64,000 nucleotides of DNA from Linnemannia hyalina. Taxonomy: Eukaryota; Mortierellomycota; Mortierellomycetes; Mortierellales; Mortierellaceae. The notes under the pieces are model-generated. The model was not told the origin of the DNA. It searched no databases and saw only the letters and a list, made by a program, of their open reading frames with translations. Made by a program: the position numbers and the translations under genes. This document shows, piece by piece, positions 24,901-35,609 of this stretch (positions within the stretch are counted from its first letter, which is position 1; every line of letters starts with the position of its first letter). The stretch spans positions 930,001 through 994,000 of the forward strand of contig JAHRHY010000008.1 of assembly GCA_019671135.1 (NCBI GenBank). Reading direction: 5' to 3'.

Positions 24901-27900
24901 TCAAAACTGTTGTTGCTGTAAGAGCTGAAGTTGTTGCTGTTGCTGCTGTTGCTGCTGTTGCTGCATCCCGGGGCTACCTGTACCACCTAGCAAGAAATCA
25001 AACTCGGACGGTTGTGGCTGTTGCTGTGGTTGCTGCTGCGCCGGCGTCGTCAGGTACGAATGTTGCTGATATCCGGGCATGGTAGGGATCGATGATGTAA
25101 CGGGTGTGGTTGATGATGATGTCGCACCAGAGAACGACATTGGTGCCTGTATCGAGCCTGTCATGACCGAGCCAGAAGAAGAGGAAGCGGACGAAGTCCT
25201 CGCTCCTGCATGACCGGGACCACCCATCAGGTCGTTGCTAGTCATACTCTGTGACAATGGATGCGTCTTGCTGTTTTGCGCAAGGTTACTATTGTTCATG
25301 TTGCCCATATTCATGTTGACATTGTTGGAGTCCATAAATGCGCTTGAGGTAAGATCTGGAATGGGTCCAAACATCTCGTTTGCGGTCTTGAGGCCCGTTG
25401 TGCTGCCTGCAGATTCGGAACCCAGGTCCATTCCTGACTGGCCACTGGCTCCACCATTCTGCATGTACAGCATCCACTCGTCATTGTCCATCGACGTAGG
25501 GAGACCCCACAGGGACGAAGAGAAGGGGTTCTGGTATGGGTTGGAGCCGAAAGACATGTCCGTCTCAGCGGGGGATGGAGGTAAACCATTATTGGTGACA
25601 GTTACCGATCCGGGAGTTCCGAAAGGATCACTGACAGTGTTGCCATTGGTAGACGTATCAGATGCGGCAGAGGTAGGAACAGCACTCATGACCTGATCGC
25701 CCATGGCGGGAAAGACAGCACTCGTAGGTGTCGTGCTGGGTCCTGCGGAGGAGTAAGGGGTTGTCGTCGATGTGAATGATCCGCTGGGGGACGGTGACGC
25801 ATTCTTGCCCTGGCGGGGTCGGCGTGGCAAAGGGGCATGACCCTGAGTCAGGCCAGGGTGAGACTTCATCGAGGACTGGGGTTGGTGATGCCCGCCGGTG
25901 GGGCTGAAATAGGGCGTGGGTGAAAAATGACGAGAGTTGCGGCCCATTGGCTCTTTGTGCTTGACTCCATTTCGCTGGTAATATCCCAAAATTTGGTTGA
26001 CATCGAATGCGAACGATTGCTCCTTGGGAATGGATGCTGCCATTGAGGTATCCTGCGTACTGACACCGATCACCCTCTGCTTGAGATCCTCGACACTACT
26101 CAATGGCAAACTCTTGAGGGCTATTCATAGTTGGAAGGCAGCATGAAAGATTGATTAGTAAAACATTTTTTTTTTTTTTTTTTTTTTGGTTACCACTCTA
26201 GGTACACAACCATTCCAATCAAGCACAAACTCTGCATACCTTCAGGCGAGCAAGGGAGCATGATATTGCGCGCTTTCAACAGCTGAACAAGGTTGTTCGC
26301 ACACAATCTCCCGGTAATCCAGACATCCTCCACCATCGCCAGACACTTCAGAGTCTCTATCGTCCGGAGTTTGGCTGACGCAGCCAACACTGGATCCGTG
26401 CTGGTGCAGTTGGTGACGTGGACGAGTCCTGCAGTGAAAAAGATGAAAACCGAATTGTGAAGCATGCCCTTGAGTCTCGAAACGCCGCGCTGCGTATCTA
26501 TTGCTCGCATCATGTTGCTGGCCATCTCGATCGTGTTGTTCGCCGCAGAGGTGCAAATGGACAACGAAATGGAAGGATCGTTGGACGTCTTGTGAGATGA
26601 TCGGTGGCTGTAGGGTCGGTGGAGCAGAATGAGTACTACGTAGAAGGTCATGTGCAAAGTACAGACAAACGTTCCGGGTTCTTGCTGCACAGATCGAAAT
26701 TGGAGGTGGGGCGGCAAAGTCAGGAGCCAGTCAGTCAGCTCCTTATCCAGCTGCTCCAAAGGAGCTGGGTTGGTCATGGAGCTTGTCGACAAAGATGACG
26801 CCTTAGAGCGAGGGCTGTAAAGGCTGACCATAACTCTTCCCAAGATCCTCATCAGTGAGGCCATGAAAACAAACTTTCGCTCCGAGTAGCGCGAAGGACC
26901 GGTCAGCATTGAAGTCGCGCCATCCAGCCTGTACTCCAGCTGAATGTTCTCCTCATCGGCGCCCTCTGGGTAAGTTGCGTCCACGTCGTGTTCATTGATA
27001 CCCTAGAGAAGTGAATGTAAAAGACTTCAGGTTAGTACCCCGTACGACTCGTTAACAATGACTACCAATCCGGGAAATAGCTCTGCGTGTACCTGGGGGC
27101 GGCCGAACGAGGCGGACATAATGCGATCGGCCATAAAGCAAGTCCACCAAATCCTGTTTCGCTCCTCACGATCAATCGCAGACATATGTGGGTTGAGTTT
27201 CAGGCAGTCCCGATTGAGTCCAAGATGCTGGGCCATTCGAATCGAAATTCCAACATACATCCATGCTTGGTATCCATTTCCTGTACCCATCTGCTGGAAT
27301 GCAAGAAGCACCAGGGCGCCAACGCAGTTCATGTCTGGTGAGTCATAGAGAGTATTCAGGATCTCCTTGGCTTTTTCAGCGAAGCCAACTCCGACCGTCT
27401 CTGATTTAGCCGGGTCGGTCCTGAAGGAGATATCGTCCGAGTAGCGAGAGGCCAGAGCAAAGATGCTGTTGAGCAGGAACAGGAAAGAAAGGCTGTAGTC
27501 ACGGTTCTGAAGTCGCTTGAGGAACTTCGACCAGACAAACACAGGCGCAAAGGGGTGGACATAGGTGAAGTGGAGGTTGAGAAGATGGGTCATGACCTCA
27601 GGCGAGGGCAAGTCGGGGTTTTCGGTGAACTTTCTAGACTCGGGCTTCTCAGTTTCCTTGGAGCTGTCGGCCGGCATACCGCCATAGTGTCGACGAGCGT
27701 AAAACATGGGGGACGATTTGCCGACATAGCGCTCGCAGCCTCGCTGGTCGAGTGTAAGATGTCCCATATCCTCCTCGATGTCGTCTAATTCCTCCTGGAC
27801 CGGTGGCGTGCTGAGACCTAGAACTGGCAAATTCTCGGAAACGGTGGGGGACTCTGCAAAGTCTCCAACGGACTGGTCGGAGCCGAGAACGGGTGAGGGT

Positions 27901-28146
27901 GAATCGAAGGAATGGAATGTGTTTTCTCGGATCAAATCCCGATGAAGTGGGCTGGTTTTAGTTGGTTCTGTAGCCTGCTGGATACCCTCCAGAAGAGAGC
28001 TGGATCCAAGGTCCGTACTTTGACTTAATTGAAGGCCGAGTATACGATTGGGAAATTGTTGCTGAGATTGAATTTGCTGCTGTTGCTGCTGTTGTTGCTG
28101 TTGCTGATGCTGCTGTTGTTGTTGTTGCTGTTGCTGATGCTGATGC

Positions 28147-28180
<34 letters not shown>

Positions 28181-29804
28181 GCTGTTGCATGGGGTTGTTA
28201 TAATCGTGGAGTGGGGGAGGGTGGTGTTGGTGGACAAGGTTCTGATTGTTTGGGTGTTGTGCGAACTGCTGTCGTTGTTGGAGCTGCTGGAAGATGTCCG
28301 ATGATGTATCCTTGTAGTTGTCTCTTGAACTACGATTGCGCGGCGTGTGGAGGGCAGCTGGGCCATTCAGTCCAGAGTGGTTCTTGGAGTCGTCCATGGG
28401 GTGAGAGAAGGAGCCATCCTCGCGGACCAATCCGCCTACAATAGCCTCCATGCGATGTAACCGGTCCTCGATCGCATTAATGTACCCTATGGTCATTCAA
28501 GTGGTACAAGGTTAGATATGAAATGCCATGACTGTCAAAATCCTGAAAATAACCGAGCGGGAAAACATGCCATTGACACTCCACAGCTTGAGCACTTACG
28601 GCCTGCACCCTTGGGCGGTCCTCTCTTCTTGGTAGGATCCATGTAGAGGCCTAATTATGGTTCCGAGGATGAAAAAAACAAGATGGTTAGTCCAAAAGGG
28701 GGGTTCGTTCAGTCGCAACTCTGACCAGAAGGAGGTAAAAAAGAAAGCGGGATTCGAACGGTCCGGGTTGAGGCATGCAGCAAAAAGCAGTAGCAAGATA
28801 AGCCATAATAAGACAAATAGACAGGTAGCTAACTTACATGGTACTCCGAGAAGCTCACAGCTTGAGCAGACATCGCCTTTGGCATCTAGATGGAAAATGA
28901 AAAAAGGGCGAGACTTGGGTCAGGTGGGGGGTTATAACAGGAAGGTTGTTTGGCTAGCACAGCAACAAACAACGACTGAGTCGGATTCTTCGGGATTAAT
29001 GGCCATCGTCGAGGCGAGACCATGTTTCGGTTGAGGCAACTTACCACACTTTATCTTTTTCCTTGGAGAAAGTCGAATCCAGTCCAAGAAGAAACAGAAA
29101 AGGAGAAAGAATAAAAAGAAAGATGGATATATATTAGAATGGCGCGCCATTTCCTCAGGTTCCTTTCGGCCTCTTTTACATTTTGTTGCATTGAACCCCA
29201 ATCGACCGTTGATTCAAATCGATCATAACAACAACAAAAACCATTGATCCAGCTTACTTTCTACAGTTGTCGCAGGCTAGTCAGTGAGTGTGTAAGAATT
29301 TGTCAACGATCGGAGAAAGATAACGAGAGAAAAAAAAATATGAGCAAGGTGCGCGTTAGTGCAAAGTCGTTCATGTATCCATTCTAACAATGGAAAAACA
29401 TGCGAGTAATTGACGAAGATCTCTTTTTTGTTGTTGTTGAAGTTGAAGTTTTGTGTCCTCGATAGGTCGGGCACTTGTTGTGATTTGTGTATTGTTTGTT
29501 GCGTTTTAGTAAGCCCTAGCCCTTGGACCTCTTCATCGTGCTGCGCTTACGATGGGGAATGGACAGAGAAGGGCAAAGGCAAAGGCAAAATGATGAAAAA
29601 GAGAACGATTTGCGCAGATAGATGGAGCTTGGGCACGGGGAGGGATGTTTATAGTTGGAACGGGCAACACAACAACAACTGTCCCCAGGACTCGATCTGC
29701 GGGTACAGAACGATACAAGTGCTCTATGGTCGACTTTGTATTTAGATTTTCTTGACCCTACCTTTCGTGACCCGTTGGCGCTCTTTCTGTTCCTCTTTGG
29801 ACAT
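24901..29804 (-). CDS. Zn2Cys6 transcription factor with fungal-specific TF domain and polyglutamine
   Basis: Nuclear DNA-binding regulator of 1184 residues. Exons are 29804-29762, 29276-29258, 29061-29045, 28885-28838, 28650-28600, 28486-27093, 27002-26240 and 26120-24901; the sum is exactly 1185 codons. The zinc cluster at residues 16-43 has the spacing C-x2-C-x6-C-x6-C-x2-C-x6-C (RVTKACDNCRKKKIKC, then VCSSCELLGVPC) and is followed by MDPTKKRGPPKG and YINAIEDRLHRMEAIV, probably a dimerisation helix. The cluster is split over five exons, including 19- and 17-nt ones. Residues about 160-202 are nearly pure Gln/His. The middle-homology (fungal_trans) region starts near residue 355 and includes WMYVGISIRMAQHLGLNRD and RIWWTCFMADR. 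The C-terminus is Ser/Asn/Gln-rich with another polyQ tract near 24905-24970. The target pathway is not recognisable. Confidence 0.88.
28056..28190. repeat. CAG/CAA trinucleotide tract coding polyQ
   Basis: On the minus strand this is mixed CAA/CAG/CAT coding a long Gln/His tract. The longest pure TTG (CAA) stretch lies at about 28148-28180. Length variation between isolates is likely. Confidence 0.85.
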
Positions 29805-32277
29805 GGCGCTTGTGATTACTGTGTTCTTGTTGGTGAGTTGGTTGGTTAGGTCGTTGTTGGTGAGAAGGGTAGGTGTTAAGCTGTGTTCTCCTGCTGTTGT
29901 CGGTTGTTGGTTTGTAGGTTTGAGGATTGTGAGTAGGGAGTGGTTTGCAGGGATAAGGAACGAGGATGAGTTGTGGTGGTGTTTCTGATTGAAATGAGGG
30001 TGAGTGGTTGTTGATTATGAATGAGCAGAGAAGTAAGAGAAAAAAAAAAGGGATGGTGCTCAGAGCGGTGTGGTTTAAGGAGAGGCACCTAGATGGTGGT
30101 GAGTGTGGGGTGAGAGGAGGGGTATGGTAGGGGCAGAGTGTGAAGCAATAAGAGTGATCACTGAGAGGGTGGGAGTGATTGAGAGTGAGGGTGTGAGTGG
30201 GGAGAAAATAGAAAGCGTAAGGAAAACAAACAAGAGGGGAGAGAGTTGCGGGTAATGAGGGAGAGAGGAAAAAAGAAAGAGAGAAAGAGAGAGAAGAGAA
30301 AAGAGAGAAGAGAGAAGAGAGAAAAGGAGAAACAGTCTGAGGAGATGTTGGCGACAAGAGAGACGAAGGCAAGTTATATGAGAACGAACAAAAAAAAAAA
30401 GAAAACAAAACCATACGAAATCGGCGATATGAAGAGAACGAGAGAGGAAAAAAACAAGGTTAGGTAGTCCCTCTGGCTCGTGGATGGCCTTGACCAGATG
30501 GACAGATGGACAGGCCAGATGGACAGGCAGTGACGGCGCGAACGAGTGCAAAGAATGAACGAGTGCAAAGAATGAACGAGTGCAAAGAATGAAAGGGTAC
30601 CCTACACGGCACATCAAAATACTTCGCCTGCTCAATTTGTTCAAAACAGATAGCCACCAGGGCGCCCATCCTGGCGATTTTCATTTTCAGTACCCGCTCA
30701 CCATCGCTCCACCATGATCACCGCCGTAACCTATTCCCCCCCCTTCCTCCCGGCATCAACCAATGCACTCGCTTCTCCTCTCACCCTACTCGCACACTAT
30801 TACTATCAGTAAGAATCGCAGCAAAGACACTTTTGTCGACCATCCCTAATCTCCATCCGACTCCCTTGCTATCCAATATCTCCATCGAGTCCCATCATCC
30901 TCGTCCCTCTTAACCCACCGCCCTTAACTTCCCTTTGTATGCACGTATTGTACGTACTACGTAGTAGATAGTAGACATTTGCCATGCGACACCCTCGCTA
31001 TCTTCCACCTTCATACTCCGCTTCGAGGGAACTACACCGTCATGGCCCTTGTCCATTTCATTTCTTACTCACATTTTACACACAGCGTATCGTCATTGTT
31101 TCTGACCCGCGCGGAACAATGTCCCTCGCTCGAAAAAGCTTCGACGACAGCCCTCCGGGGCGAAGTTACTTCGTATAAAGTCCTTATGGACAAAACAATA
31201 GAAAAATGTCCGTTCATCAAACACAAACACTCCCAATTGACTCCGTGCCATGTGCATGGGTCATGCTTCTTCTGTCCTCCTCTGTCGGATCGCAGAATCG
31301 CAAAATATGTTAAAAAAAGAGTGCGTTATTTTATGTGTGCCTGAGATGCCCTTTGGCCCTCGTCCTGTCTATTCTTCCGTCCGCTCTGATGTCCCTTTGC
31401 CGCTGACTCAATCCTCTCCCCAGCCAAGCGAATTAAGTTAAGTTCCGACAATTGTCTGAATCCGGTTCACCGAAGACCCTTTCCCTTTTCGTTCCCTCTG
31501 TTAGTTATCGTCGGTTTGTCCTTTTCGTGCTTCTCGCTCCCATTGACCCCAAAAATGAAACCTTGTTCCCAATTCAAACCATCTTTCGTTTCTCCACCAT
31601 TGACGTTTGTATGCGCGACTTTTTTTTTGTATCTTGTGTGGGTGAATACACACCCACAGTATTTCCCATGAAGAAAATTGAAGGAGAAGGTAATTGCTCA
31701 ATTGCTCCGATGCGCAAACACGAGAGTCTTTCAGTTTTACCTGGAAGAGTACAGATCACCCTTTGTCGCCGTCATTGCGAAGCTGCACCTTCACCTTCAC
31801 CTTGAGTCTAGCCCCTCAACACTGACGCTTACCCCACACACCAACCCACTATCACCAACAACAGCACACAACTATGCAACAGCGATATCACCCCTCAAGC
31901 GCATGGAGCAACCAGACACCCCCCCTCAGACAGGAAACAAAAACCTGGACAACCACAACAAGAAACTCCACCGGCAAACCATTAACAGAATCACTGACGA
32001 GTTTATTATTTTGCCGAACGGACCGCGAAGCCAGGGTAAGGCAACAGATTCTGGAGCAGAAGCTCGAGATGGCGGCACGACGCAAGGCGGAGGCAGAGAG
32101 GCGCACGAAGGCAAAGGAGGCGGTAGAGGCAGCACCCACACTCAAGCAGAAATTCAAATGGCAAGTTAAGACACGCAGGAAGGAGATGGCAGAGGAGGCC
32201 TACCAGCTCCTACCGGACATCATAACAATAATACAACAACAAGCAACACACCAATTCACAAGTGCAATCACATTATC
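29805..32277. other. intergenic: leader of the Zn2Cys6 gene, then unassigned sequence
   Basis: From 29805 to about 30460 the minus strand is pyrimidine-rich (GA-rich on the plus strand, densest at 30240-30330), matching a leader of the minus-strand factor. A 17-bp tandem repeat is at 30540. From about 30700 to 32277 I see no recognisable gene. Short frames at 31678-32281 disagree with one another and may be the decayed 5' part of the retroelement that follows. Confidence 0.5.
30540..30590. repeat. 17-bp tandem repeat, three exact copies
   Basis: The unit GAACGAGTGCAAAGAAT occurs three times in a row. Just before it, AGATGGACAG-type units are repeated imperfectly (30496-30530). Confidence 0.9.
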
Positions 32278-32931
32278 ATGAACCCAGGAGCGCAGGAGCC
32301 CATAGTGAGCTGCAGGGAAGAGTCTAGGCCTGGACCGGGACACATTTACTCCAATGGTTCAATGGTGGGAAAGGAGAAGGAGACGTGCGCCATGGCCTTT
32401 GCTTTCGTGGGGGAGGAGCAGACAGTGGTGAAGGGGACCGCCAGGGAATTTGTATCGGCAAAAGCGGAACTAATAGGATTGATCGCAGGGATCATCGCAA
32501 CACCTCAGGACCAGGACCTCTTGATCCGACTCGACAACCAAGCGGTGGTGAAACAGTTCAGAGAGGTCGTTGTCAATCGAAAGCGAGCGTCAGTGGGAGC
32601 AAAACCGAGGTTCAATTGCGCTGCAGAATGGGCGGTGGTCGCACGGATATGCAGCGAGCGCACGGGGTCAACAACAGTCGAGTGGATCAAGGGCCACAGC
32701 GGAAACGAATGGAAAAGAAAGGCAGATATGGCAGCAAAGGAGGCGCAATCACAAGGGGGAACGACATGGAAAGTGGACAGAGCCGCCCAGGACGACATCA
32801 AGTACTCGGCGACGATGGCCGGCGTGATTCTCGATCAGGACACGAGACGCGTGCTCAAGATTCAGGCCGCTAGACGCTGGCACCAGGAGTGGAGGACACT
32901 CAGGGAGACCAAGAGATCGATTCAAGACTAA
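32278..32931 (+). pseudogene. LINE RNase H domain fragment, first catalytic Asp replaced
   Basis: A 217-residue frame with an RNase HI-like core. The expected D-E-D-D carboxylates appear as Asn26 (YSNGSM, where the family has Asp), Glu64 (AKAELIGL), Asp86 (IRLDNQAV) and Asp150 (KADMAAKEA), with the GHSGNEW loop just before the last. Asn at position 26 should abolish metal binding, so this is judged inactive. It starts with ATG, but the parent polyprotein would have begun far upstream. Confidence 0.8.
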
Positions 32932-33660
32932 GAGGGCACAGACTGGCTTGGCACCCTTCCAATCATACAGAGCAACAAACCAGCCAACGCCTTTGTCAGT
33001 TCACAGCAAGATACGCGCTTACGCAGCCATAGGATAAAGAAGGACAGGAATGTTGCCTACCCTGGACGCGTTACGCGCCAAGCGTCTAGGCCTGTACAAG
33101 GACGACTTATGCCGACATTGTGGTCTAGAAACGGAGGTTAATGAGCACAGCTGGACGTGCTCCAAGAGCAAGGAGATGCAGGAGTAGTTGTGAGAGGATG
33201 TCCTTGACCGAGTCGACGGATAGGGAGTGATCGCCACATGATAGTTCAACAGACAGCGACAGAAGCATCTCAAGCCAGCAAAGCAGTCACCCACCGAGAT
33301 CGTACGGAGGATACCAAGAACCATCATGATCTTCAAAGCGCTGTGGCAGGTGATCAAGCGGCCAGGCGAGGAGGAACGGAGCCCGACCGCGTGGACAGTC
33401 AGCCACATCTACCGAGGTCTAGTGCCGAAAGCCTTAGCTACGCAATAGGGCAAGGTGTTCAAGGACGTACTAGAGAGCACGTGAGCCGTGTGTTTTGCCG
33501 ATATATAGGAAAGGAGGTCAGGGAGCAGTCATGGAAGCCACGTTATGAAAGGACCATCAGGTGGGAGGAGGAGAATAACATCACCGGCAGCATGAAGCGC
33601 ACACGCACAACCAAGGACCAGAGGGCACAGTGGACACAAATCTACAGGTGGTAATAGATC
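32278..33660 (+). mobile_element. decayed 3' part of a LINE (non-LTR retrotransposon)
   Basis: Three parts typical of the tail of a fungal L1-like element are in order: an RNase H domain (32278-32931), a C-terminal zinc-knuckle block coded at about 33050-33186 (LGLYKDDLCRHCGLETEVNE and a second Cys), and a further block near 33290-33445 with WQVIKRPGEE and RGLVPKALA. They are in different frames and separated by stops. No reverse transcriptase or endonuclease is visible, so the copy is 5'-truncated or badly decayed. The 3' boundary and target-site duplication are not clear. Confidence 0.75.
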
Positions 33661-35609
33661 TACGGGCGGAAACTCCGAGAGGACTAGTGCCTTTGCAGAT
33701 GAGCCGTAGCAGAACACAGTGCTCAGGCAAGCAGAGCGATACTTGAGTGACTGATCGAGCAGTCATCGACACCCTGTTGGGCCTGAAGCGCATGGATATT
33801 ATGGAAAGGAGAGGCAACATGGCCATCAAGTAGTTGGAGGAGGAACACACCTAGATCCCTTGAATGCGTCCTACAAAGCGACAAAGATCATCCGGACTCG
33901 CAGGCGTCGTTCCCGACCCGGTGACGACGGATGTACAATCTTCATGTGCGCCGTACGGTTTACTTTAATTGGATAAAATTGATGTGTCGTCATGGACGAG
34001 CATTTTTTACCTTGCACACCCCCACTTAAGTCTAGCCCTTGTTTAAGTTAGGATAGGTGGACTATCAAGCATTCATGGCTGCTGTTGTGAGTTGCGCCCG
34101 TCTGGTCGAAAGCACTTGCAGGTTGAAGTTGAAGCAGTCAATTAGAAAACTAAAAAATTTGATCTGTAGTTCTCGACATGTAATTGACTATTGATCACCG
34201 TTCAGTCGTCCACTCTATCGGTCTCGCCGATGCACTCAGCCCTTGAAGATGCGCCGATATTTTCACATCGAGCTAGCATCTAACATTCTTGAAGGGCCTT
34301 TAGTTCGATCCATCGTTCCTGCATTGGCCATGTGCGCCTTTTCGTCATCCAACCACAGTGGCAAGGAAGTATGCCAAGCACAGTACGCCAAATAAAACTT
34401 GCGGAAAATAGAACCGTGAGTTCAATTCCAGGTTGGTAGTTTGTGCGATTGCGTTTTTAACATGGGAAGGGAGGAGGAGAAGGGGGGGGGCATGGTAAAA
34501 GTACCTATATGGGACCGAAGGCAACAAGGGATTGGCACCCTCCCAAGAGATTGTTCTGATCTACTTGGGGTTACCAGCCTAACCAGGATGACGAGGAGAT
34601 TTACGGACTGTCCCAATCACTCGGAAGTTATCAGGGGCATGCTCCCATACTCCAAGCCATACGGTCGCCGGGGGGATTATTGAGAGATGGGGACAACTAA
34701 TTCCAGGAAAAGAGAGACATTTATGTCGGACCGAAACATCAAGTTGAACGGAACCATGGGGTAACAAGCCAGATACACACCAAACGCCCCTTAAAAATAC
34801 GAATAATCTGACAAAGACTAGGCTTCCACGGCCTCCTTTAGGACGCCCGTTCGTGCTTTGGCCTTCTTTCCTCTCCTTCCTTGGCTACAACACGCATCCT
34901 GCCCCCCCCCCCAACATCTGACAATCTTCTATTCCTTCATTGTTATCGCATCACAAACCGTTACACATGTGCCCAACTATCTTCTATGCAAAACAAAAAA
35001 GAGAATATGGATAGGGCATGACAAAGGAAAAATACAATCGGGATATTTCCTGCACTATAAACGCACGCATCACCAAGAGAGGGCAGATCGGTCTTGTGCG
35101 TCCATGGGCAACTGTACGACATTTTTACATCATTCCCATGGTTCCACCCTACCATGCACCTTGCTTTTGCTCAACAACCCTTGTCAGTACGCTATGTGTT
35201 TCGATAAACACAAGTTTCAACAAGACAAGCAACAGCAGAAGATGAAAAGGGGGCACTAAGGGGGAGAAAATAATGACATATGCTCAGTTGTGGAGGGAAC
35301 TTGTTGTAATCCTTTGTGATGTCGTGCGTTTCTTGGCAGCTCCTCCAAACTACTTCTATTCACATGGGATTCTGTCAGAATGGGGTCATGGTCAGGAAGA
35401 AATCTGAAGCACGGCCATTTCTTCATTGTTATTTATAGGCTGGAGCTTTTTGGACACTACCCACTTGCCTTTGTTCTACAGGTCAATTCCACACTCATCT
35501 CCTCTTTGTTGCCTGAGACATCCTTCTTTCTTTCTTTTCTCTCTTTCCTTTGAAAGCAACGTTATAAATCACCAATCGATCCCCAACGACAACGACTTTT
35601 TAAACAACA
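33661..35609. other. intergenic, no gene recognised
   Basis: About 1.9 kb without a protein-like frame. Segment 33700-34000 may still be retroelement 3' sequence. Segment 35430-35600 is T/C-rich and likely the promoter and leader of the hydrolase at 35610. Confidence 0.55.

Noticed and set aside
26190..26984. Treating the two C-terminal halves of the Zn2Cys6 factor as separate genes
   Set aside because: Exon phases join perfectly across both introns, and the second piece continues the fungal_trans domain.
28740..28775. GGGATTCGAAC resembling the reverse of a tRNA B box
   Set aside because: The flanking bases cannot form a T-arm stem and no A box or acceptor stem is present; the site is inside an intron of the Zn2Cys6 gene.
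31678..32281. Lys/Ala/Glu-rich frame before the RNase H fragment as a gene
   Set aside because: Neighbouring frames are equally open, no domain is visible and the position suits decayed LINE sequence.
34408..34440. GAGTTCAATTCCAGG resembling a tRNA T-loop
   Set aside because: Stem bases do not pair and no cloverleaf can be drawn around it.
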